Translations under genes and position numbers: made by a program
Source of the DNA: Acidobacteriota bacterium
GTDB taxonomy: Bacteria > Acidobacteriota > Terriglobia > UBA7540
Direction: 5' to 3'
Length of the DNA stretch: 5,994 nucleotides
NCBI GenBank assembly: GCA_021784615.1
Contig: JAJYHU010000350.1
Location: 1 to 5,994 of the forward strand
Notes under the pieces: model-generated
The model's input: the letters and a program-made list of their open reading frames with translations, nothing else
The model's database searches: none
Told to the model about the DNA's origin: nothing
In this document: in pieces, positions 1 through 4,682 of the stretch
Numbering within the stretch: position 1 is the first letter of the stretch
Layout of the letters: every line of letters starts with the position of its first letter

Positions 1-176
1 TAGGTCTCATGGCCTTTCGCCACTCGATCGAGTTCCGCAAGGATTTGTTTCTCCCTAGCGGTTTTGGCTAAAGGAGAATTTGAGGCAGGGGATTGGTTCT
101 GCTGGCAGAAAAGCGCCGCAGCCGCTGCCAACAAAATTGCGGCCGTCAAGGCGGTGCGCTTTATTGCCGTTCGCAT
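1..176 (-). CDS. N-terminus of an exported protein of unknown function (runs off left edge)
   Basis: Reading the minus strand from an ATG at 176 gives 58 uninterrupted codons to the window edge. The product starts MRTAIKRTALTAAILLAAAA: a basic n-region (R2, K6, R7), then a long Ala/Leu-rich hydrophobic stretch at residues 9-23, which is a Sec signal peptide or membrane anchor. A Cys at residue 24 follows A-L-F, a poor lipobox, so a lipoprotein is possible but not favoured. After a Ser/Pro/Asn-rich linker (27-35), residues 40-58 are charged and helical (R41, E42, K43, E48, D50, R51). The start is fixed by a strong Shine-Dalgarno sequence eight bases upstream. The gene lies 99 bases downstream of the Tat-exported barrel gene on the same strand, so co-transcription is likely. 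Too little is visible to name a function. Confidence 0.7.
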   Translation of the reverse strand, partial: MRTAIKRTALTAAILLAAAAALFCQQNQSPASNSPLAKTAREKQILAELDRVAKGHET

Positions 177-184
177 GCTTGACA

Positions 185-191
185 CTCCTTT
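185..191 (-). promoter_or_regulatory. Ribosome binding site of the left-edge gene
   Basis: The minus strand reads AAAGGAG from 191 down to 185, eight bases before the ATG at 176. It is a near-perfect anti-16S match and decides the start of an otherwise truncated gene. Confidence 0.75.
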
Positions 192-244
192 CCTTCGGCG
201 GTGTTGGCCGACCGGGAAAGACTTCAAGCATCCTAACCCCATGC

Positions 245-269
245 GCGCGGCACCCGCTCTATGCCGCGC
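245..269 (-). repeat. 8-bp perfect inverted repeat just after the 276-1652 gene
   Basis: GCGCGGCA (245-252) and TGCCGCGC (262-269) are exact reverse complements around a 9-base loop. In the minus-strand transcript this GC-rich hairpin begins about six bases after the TAG stop of the upstream gene. No U-run follows, so it is a weak candidate for an intrinsic terminator. It could instead stabilise the 3' end or reduce read-through into the next gene. Confidence 0.4.
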
Positions 270-275
270 CACCCG

Positions 276-1652
276 CTAGCCGGCCCATTCCGGAAACGCC
301 GCAAGGGCGTCCATGTAATTATGGATTTTGTCCGTGTGGGCGTCTTCCTGCCAGCCTCCGCGGCCCGGCTCAAGGGCGCTATCGCGCGGGCATCCATCGT
401 CATTGATGGCGTAAAGGCAAAAATTGAGCGCCTGCCACGCGAGCCCTTTGTACTCCTCGGAGCCGGTTGCCGCCGAATACATGGCGAGCACCGCGCCGTA
501 GGTGGAAAGCGCGCCGCCCCAGGGATTCTTGTCCTGGGTCTGCTCGCCGCACACCGGCACACCCATCCGCACACTGGTGAAGCGCTGGTTGACGAATTCG
601 ATCACCATCTTCGAATGCTCGCGCCAGCCCGGATCGAGCGCCTCCTTTTTCTCCAGCAGGTAGCGCGCCAGGTTGTTCGGCGACCAGGAGTTGCGATTAG
701 TATCCGAATCGTGGTCTTCAAAGAACTGTACCCACAGCGAACCGTCCTGGGCGAGATTGGGAATCTGGTAGTTCCTGATCCACGTCCACAATTTCTGGCG
801 CGGCTCCTGGAACTCTGCGTGGCCGTGCTCGATCAGCTTGTCAAACAGGCGCAGGATAAAGGACATGTCGGCGGAGACGGGGCTGCGGCTTGCGCCCGTG
901 CGGTAATCCACGCGGAACGGCCAGGGTGAAGCGTCCGTGCCTCCCGGTCCCATGTTGGCCGCAAGAACCCGTGCGTTTTGGAGCGCCTGCTTCAGGTAAC
1001 GGCCGTCGTGGGTTTCCTCGTACAGCAGCGCCAGAGCGTAGCCGGCGATCCCGCCCTTGTCGGGCTCGGTCTCGTAGGGCCGGTCGCGCTGGCAGCCGCA
1101 GTCGGGCGGCTGCGGAAAGCGCTCGCGGAAACCGGTCGAGCGCGTGAAGCTCGGCCACTTGCCGGCCGCAGGCGTCAGGCTGTCGCGCACCAGGTAGTCG
1201 CCCATCGAGCGGGCCACCTGGAGCCACTTGCGATTGCGGCCACCCCGCGAGTGGTAGTACTTCAGGTAAGAGATAATCCCCACGCCGTTCTGCATCGCGG
1301 GGATAAAATCCTTGCGCCTTTCAACCGGCTCGTAATTGCCGTCCATGAAGGTCATCACCACAAAGCGCGGATACCCGTGCTCCAGAGGACATTTCTGGTA
1401 CCACTGCATCTCGCGGTCGATGGCGTCGCCCCAGGACGTCCAGGGCAGCAAGACGCCGTGCTGGTCGTAGACGGCCTTGTGGTTGCCAATCCACCCGCTT
1501 GGCTCGGCGCGGTGCGAGTCGGCCGGCAGCGACGCGGCGGCGGCGTTGGCCAGGGCTTTGGGGTTTGCTAACATCCGCGACGCCGGCTTTGCCACCAGCG
1601 TTCCGGCAATCGTGCAGAGTAAATCACGGCGGGTCAAGCTTCCCAGCGGCAT
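276..1652 (-). CDS. Tat-exported putative alpha/alpha-barrel carbohydrate-active protein, family unassigned
   Basis: This is a complete 458-residue protein ending at TAG (276-278). The start at 1652 is chosen because AGGAGG lies nine bases upstream and because it puts a Tat motif at the N-terminus: T7-R8-R9-D10-L11-L12, then a short hydrophobic stretch (11-21). A GTG 30 bases further upstream would bury the ribosome site inside the gene. The mature part (about 50-458) has a pattern typical of alpha/alpha-barrel glycosidases and lyases. Aromatic helices such as GVGIISYLKYY (123-133) and GGIAGYALALLYEE (200-213) alternate with acidic, aromatic loops. Candidate catalytic or sugar-binding residues lie in D184-C185-G186-C187, E196-P-D198-K-G-G, E312-D313-H314-D315 and N319-R-N-S-W323. 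The C-terminus (W434, E436, D437, H439, D441, H444) is also polar and aromatic. The gene lies downstream of the GH92 gene on the same strand, suggesting action on a related glycan. I do not recognise the family. A hydrolase, polysaccharide lyase or epimerase is possible, and the assignment rests on pattern only. Confidence 0.8.
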   Translation of the reverse strand: MPLGSLTRRDLLCTIAGTLVAKPASRMLANPKALANAAAASLPADSHRAEPSGWIGNHKAVYDQHGVLLPWTSWGDAIDREMQWYQKCPLEHGYPRFVVMTFMDGNYEPVERRKDFIPAMQNGVGIISYLKYYHSRGGRNRKWLQVARSMGDYLVRDSLTPAAGKWPSFTRSTGFRERFPQPPDCGCQRDRPYETEPDKGGIAGYALALLYEETHDGRYLKQALQNARVLAANMGPGGTDASPWPFRVDYRTGASRSPVSADMSFILRLFDKLIEHGHAEFQEPRQKLWTWIRNYQIPNLAQDGSLWVQFFEDHDSDTNRNSWSPNNLARYLLEKKEALDPGWREHSKMVIEFVNQRFTSVRMGVPVCGEQTQDKNPWGGALSTYGAVLAMYSAATGSEEYKGLAWQALNFCLYAINDDGCPRDSALEPGRGGWQEDAHTDKIHNYMDALAAFPEWAG

Positions 1653-1661
1653 AAAGCACTT

Positions 1662-1667
1662 CCTCCT
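1662..1667 (-). promoter_or_regulatory. Strong ribosome binding site of the Tat-exported barrel gene
   Basis: The minus strand reads AGGAGG from 1667 to 1662, nine bases before the ATG at 1652. It settles the choice of that ATG over the GTG at 1682. Confidence 0.8.
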
Positions 1668-1702
1668 GTGTTTTGCGACCACAAAAATGTTAAGGAATCA
1701 CA

Positions 1703-1731
1703 TGTATACACCCCGCGCGCCTTGAATGCAA
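1703..1731 (-). promoter_or_regulatory. Possible sigma-70-type promoter for the Tat-exported barrel gene
   Basis: On the minus strand TTGCAT (1731-1726) and TATACA (1708-1703) are separated by exactly 17 bases. The -35 keeps TTG and the -10 keeps TATA of the consensus. A start site near 1696 would give a leader of roughly 45 bases before the ATG at 1652. The match is partial, so the gene could also be read through from the GH92 gene upstream. Confidence 0.3.
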
Positions 1732-1799
1732 CCAAAGCCGGGGACCTCCAGCTTCCGACGGTCCCGGCGCGCAATTGCCTCGGGATGCTTTCCGCCTGC

Positions 1800-1831
1800 G
1801 ATTTCAAATCTGCAATCCCAAATTTGAGATT
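1800..1831. repeat. AT-rich imperfect inverted repeat in the GH92/barrel-gene gap
   Basis: GATTTCAAAT (1800-1809) can pair with ATTTGAGATT (1822-1831) as a 10-bp stem with two G-U wobbles around a 12-base loop. The patch stands out as AT-rich within GC-rich surroundings. It is built from echoing words (TTTCAAATCTGCA, CAATCCCAAATTTGAG). From memory, similar TTTCAAAT/AATTTGAGAT strings occur as scattered intergenic elements in some soil bacterial genomes, but that is recollection, not a search. The rest of the gap (1732-1799 and 1832-1942) shows no ORF with a ribosome site and no clear terminator. Confidence 0.4.
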
Positions 1832-1942
1832 CTCGAACTCCGGCAGGCTTTCGAGCCAACACAGCATCGACCGCACTCCCCCCGCCGAGCCGCCAGCCGC
1901 AGGGCTTGAGAAACAACGCGGCGCGGCCAGCTCTCACCGGGC

Positions 1943-4204
1943 TTATTGCATGTCGCTCATGGAGGGCGGCGCATCGCCGGGCGAGCTACCCCAATGCTTG
2001 TTTGGCCGCGGCCCCATCTGGAGTTCGAGCGTTCCGCCCTGGTTGATCTCCTGCTGTGTAAACCAGGGCTTTGAGAGCGGCTTGCCGTTCAAGACCGCTG
2101 ACTGGATATATTTGTTGCGCCTTGAGACGCCGTCGGCGCTGAGGGTGAACGTTCTGCCGCCCGGCAAATGGATTGTGGTCTTCCGGAACAGTGGGCTGCC
2201 CATCACGTAATAAGGGGCGCCAGGACAAAACGGATAAAAGCCCATCGCGGAAAACACGTACCAGGCGCCCATCGCGCCCTGATCGTCATCGCCGGGAAGT
2301 CCCAGCGGTGTGTCGTTATACCAGACCTCCATGATTTCCCGAAGCATCTTCTGGGACTTCCAGGGCTGGCCCGCAAAATCGTACATGTAGGCGATATCAA
2401 AGCTCGGCTCGTTGCCCTGCGCGTAGTTTCCAATCAGGCCCGTCATGTCCGCAAACTTGGAGAGGAATTTAAACTTGGGAAGTCCGCCGTATTGCTCCGC
2501 GAACAACTGGTCCAGCTTTTCAAGGAACGCCTTGCGCCCGCCGAACAGTTGGATGAGCCCGGCAACGTCCTGCGGGACGTTGAACGTATACACCCAGGAG
2601 TTGCACTCCGTAAAATAGTCGCGGCCGCCCGGCCCGCTCGGCAGGATGGGATTGAATCCCTTCACCCAATGGCCGTCCGCGGATTTGGGCGCCATAAAGC
2701 CGATGGACTTGTCGAAGACGTTCTGGTAATTGTGCGCCATCCGGATGAAGCGCTCGTAATCTTCGGTGTGGCCCAAGGCCTTCGCCATCATCGCCACGCA
2801 CCAGTCGTCGTATGCCGCTTCCAGCGTCACCGACACCGCCTGCCGCCGCTCGAACGGGTGGACTTCCGGGTTGGTCTCCTTTTCTCCTTCCTTGAGCGCT
2901 GGGAAAAATCCCTTTTCCAGATAAATTTTGCCGAGGTCCGTCATCGGTCCTCTTCGCCAGGGCAGCATGGTCCCGTGGAGCGCCTGGTTCTTCATCGCTT
3001 CATACGCTTTTTCAGCGTCAAAGCCGCGATAGCCTTTGAAATAGGTGTCCGCGATCAGCTCATCGGCGTGGTTGCCGACCATGGGCATAAACTCTCCCCA
3101 CACTCTCGGAAACGCCGGCAGCCAGCCCCATTGCTCATCCATCCGCAGGAGGGACTTGATGATCGCTTCCTGCTGCTTAGGATCGAGAAGGAGTTGCAAA
3201 GGGTGCTCGCAGCGGAAGGTGTCCCAAAACTGGCCGTGCGTGTAAAAATCCGTGCCGTTCGTGTTGTGAACCTTGTGGTCGTACCCGCTGTAGTAGCGGC
3301 CGTCCTCGGTGATGTCCATCATGTTTTCTTCGGCGCGATAGAGCGAGCTGTAAAAGATGGTCTTCTGTTTTTCCGTTCCGCCCTCCAGTCTGATCTTTCC
3401 CAGCAGGTTGTTCCAGGCTGCTCTGGTCTGCTGTTTTCGCAGCGCAAAATTCCATCCGCCGATCGCTTCATCCAGGTTCTTTTTTGCCTGCGCAAGGCTG
3501 ATGAAAGATAGTCCGGCTTTTATCTGGACCCACTCGCCCCCCGCGGCCGCAAAATCGAGCGTGAGGCCGACCTTCCGGCCTTCGCTGCGCTGCGCTTCTT
3601 CAGACTTGCCGCCGTATTGCCAGGCGGCTGCGCCCTCCGAGGGCCGCGAAAATTTAAGATAGAAATAATAAGGAACGCCGTGGATGGTCGTCATTCCCTC
3701 GACCTCGGTGGGAGAAACCCTCTGCATCAAGCCCTGATCGTCCATCATGATGCTGACGCGCCGGCGGCCTGCGGAAAGGAATTGAAAGCGGTAAAAGACG
3801 GCGAAATGCCCCACCGTGTAGGAGGCCTCGATGTTGTCGTCCGCAAGCAATCCCTCGTAGTAGTAAGGAGTGCGGGTTTCAAAGTCGCGGTCAAAATTGG
3901 AGGCGAGCGCCCCCGGATCGGTCTTGAGGCCGCCGGTCGTGGGCATCAGCGTTACGCCGCCCGCCGGGAAGCCGTAGATCTTGGTCGCCAGGTAGCTATC
4001 CCGAAGGCCGGGGTTTAGAAGCGGAGTCACCTGCGGATAGCCGTGCGGCAACTGCACCGTGGGGCTGGTGGTCGACAGCAGAAGGCTGATGCCGCCGATG
4101 GCGGGATTGACGTAATCGACCGGCTGCTTTCCCGGACGCGCGGAAGCGATGCAAGCAAAAATCATCAAAGCGAACGTTACACAAGCTGGAACCAACCTTT
4201 TCAT
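1943..4204 (-). CDS. Secreted GH92 family alpha-mannosidase
   Basis: The 753-residue length is normal for family GH92, the calcium-dependent, inverting exo-acting alpha-mannosidases. A Sec signal peptide (K2-R3, hydrophobic 4-20) probably ends after A20-S21-A22. The N-terminal beta-sandwich begins at VDYVNPAIGG (29-38). The barrel shows GQFWDTFR (324-331), MVGNHADELIADTYFKGY (375-392) and SVTLEAAYDDWCVA (458-471). TECNSWVYTFNVPQD (532-546) carries the likely general acid E533. GNEPSFDIAYMY (597-608) and GLPGDDDQGAMGAWYVFS (635-652) supply the likely calcium ligands and base aspartates, and GSPLF (669-673) closes the core. Two points differ from the usual family sequence: GNEP is followed by S-F-D rather than S-H-H, and the N-terminal region lacks the usual GFS-H-SGTG loop (here GFPAGGVTLMPTTG, 78-91). 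This fits a divergent GH92 subfamily. The linkage cleaved (alpha-1,2, -1,3, -1,4, -1,6 or mannosyl-phosphate) cannot be read from sequence. The gene is divergent from the GH63-like gene and upstream of the barrel gene on its own strand. Confidence 0.93.
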   Translation of the reverse strand: MKRLVPACVTFALMIFACIASARPGKQPVDYVNPAIGGISLLLSTTSPTVQLPHGYPQVTPLLNPGLRDSYLATKIYGFPAGGVTLMPTTGGLKTDPGALASNFDRDFETRTPYYYEGLLADDNIEASYTVGHFAVFYRFQFLSAGRRRVSIMMDDQGLMQRVSPTEVEGMTTIHGVPYYFYLKFSRPSEGAAAWQYGGKSEEAQRSEGRKVGLTLDFAAAGGEWVQIKAGLSFISLAQAKKNLDEAIGGWNFALRKQQTRAAWNNLLGKIRLEGGTEKQKTIFYSSLYRAEENMMDITEDGRYYSGYDHKVHNTNGTDFYTHGQFWDTFRCEHPLQLLLDPKQQEAIIKSLLRMDEQWGWLPAFPRVWGEFMPMVGNHADELIADTYFKGYRGFDAEKAYEAMKNQALHGTMLPWRRGPMTDLGKIYLEKGFFPALKEGEKETNPEVHPFERRQAVSVTLEAAYDDWCVAMMAKALGHTEDYERFIRMAHNYQNVFDKSIGFMAPKSADGHWVKGFNPILPSGPGGRDYFTECNSWVYTFNVPQDVAGLIQLFGGRKAFLEKLDQLFAEQYGGLPKFKFLSKFADMTGLIGNYAQGNEPSFDIAYMYDFAGQPWKSQKMLREIMEVWYNDTPLGLPGDDDQGAMGAWYVFSAMGFYPFCPGAPYYVMGSPLFRKTTIHLPGGRTFTLSADGVSRRNKYIQSAVLNGKPLSKPWFTQQEINQGGTLELQMGPRPNKHWGSSPGDAPPSMSDMQ

Positions 4205-4378
4205 GTGAGGTCTCCCTGATTTCTACCCGGCGGATGGCGCTACCGAAGCCCCAAAAATGCAGCCGTCGGGTATGACCGTGAAATGATGCTAATGAGATCT
4301 ATGCTGCCTTCTGCATTTGCCCGCGAAAGTAAAGTGAGACAAACGCCATGGTGAATTATGCACGATGAAAGGTGAGTT
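4205..4378. promoter_or_regulatory. Divergent control region between the GH92 and GH63-like genes
   Basis: Transcription leaves this interval in both directions, so promoters and any shared operator should lie here or in the following 300 bases. The part from about 4250 to 4380 is richer in A and T than the flanking genes. It contains an exact 8-bp inverted repeat, AAATGCAG (4255-4262) and CTGCATTT (4311-4318), whose arms are 48 bases apart. Between them lie a repeated ATGCT (4286-4290, 4301-4305) and the palindrome AGATCT (4295-4300). No convincing -35/-10 pair was found on either strand, and no known operator consensus was recognised. Confidence 0.4.
4212..4217 (-). promoter_or_regulatory. 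Ribosome binding site of the GH92 gene
   Basis: The minus strand reads AGGGAG from 4217 to 4212, seven bases before the ATG at 4204. This supports the start that yields a proper Sec signal peptide. Confidence 0.65.
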
Positions 4379-4663
4379 ATGAAGCGGCGATTAGCAGGCC
4401 GGAGATTTTTTGCCGCGCATGGCTGCCTGCCCGTTACTGCCGGCAGCCTCATGGTGGGTCGCGATATACGGGTCCAGCAGATGACAGCTTATTCCCAAAA
4501 GTTCCGATCCCTTGGTATCCGCTACAACATTTACAGGTACAGCACCGCGAGGCTAAAGTGGCGGCAACAGCAGCACGATCTGGGCGGGGTGTATAATGCG
4601 CCCGATCGTTGTGCCACCGTGTGGGGATCCGTCATCAGCACGTTGCGGAGGGAGGGCTTGTGA
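4379..4663 (+). CDS. Doubtful 94-codon ORF with Tat-like N-terminus; possible gene remnant
   Basis: An ATG at 4379 follows AAGGTG (4369-4374) at short spacing, with an in-frame stop two codons upstream. The product begins MKRRLAGRRFFAAHG: R8-R9-F10-F11 fits a twin-arginine motif, followed by a weak hydrophobic stretch (17-27) broken by H14 and P18. The rest (28-94) is rich in Arg, Gln, Tyr and Trp, with no recognisable domain. It ends 19 bases before the GH63-like gene, which has its own Tat signal in another frame. It may be the decayed 5' end of an older Tat-exported gene, a small exported peptide, a leader ORF or chance. An inverted repeat GGCTGCC (4421-4427) / GGCAGCC (4442-4448) lies inside it. 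If it is not a gene, 4379-4682 is leader and promoter DNA for the GH63-like gene. Confidence 0.3.
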   Translation: MKRRLAGRRFFAAHGCLPVTAGSLMVGRDIRVQQMTAYSQKFRSLGIRYNIYRYSTARLKWRQQQHDLGGVYNAPDRCATVWGSVISTLRREGL

Positions 4664-4667
4664 GCGC

Positions 4668-4673
4668 AAGGAG
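4668..4673 (+). promoter_or_regulatory. Ribosome binding site of the GH63-like gene
   Basis: AAGGAG at 4668-4673 lies nine bases before the ATG at 4683. It fixes the start that places a Tat motif at residues 5-10. Confidence 0.7.
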
Positions 4674-4682
4674 CGTGTTTCG

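Noticed and set aside
261..929. Plus-strand open frame of 222 codons opposite the Tat-exported barrel gene
   Set aside because: It has no ribosome site and is antisense to a gene with a strong ribosome site and Tat signal. The translated sequence has no recognisable protein features.
978..1571. Plus-strand open frame of 197 codons
   Set aside because: It is another antisense shadow of the barrel gene, with Ala/Arg/Val-rich composition and no start signal.
1653..1682. Upstream GTG start adding ten residues to the Tat-exported barrel protein
   Set aside because: It would translate through the AGGAGG ribosome site and displace the Tat motif from the N-terminus. The ATG at 1652 has ideal spacing.
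1668..2210. Plus-strand open frame of 180 codons across the 1653-1942 gap
   Set aside because: It spans an AT-rich repeat patch and the antisense of the GH92 C-terminus. It has no ribosome site and no domain.
2168..3511. Long plus-strand open frame of 447 codons opposite the GH92 gene
   Set aside because: It is fully antisense to a strongly supported GH92 coding region. Its product is Arg/His/Val-rich with no domain character, as expected from the complementary strand of a GC-rich gene.
4140..4204. GH92 protein as a lipoprotein (Cys at residue 18 within the signal region)
   Set aside because: The residues before C18 (I-F-A) do not fit a lipobox well, and a standard A-S-A signal peptidase I site follows at residues 20-22.
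4421..4448. GGCTGCC/GGCAGCC inverted repeat as a terminator or riboswitch
   Set aside because: The 7-bp stem has a 14-base loop and no U-run. It matches no riboswitch core I recognise, and such stems are common by chance in GC-rich DNA.
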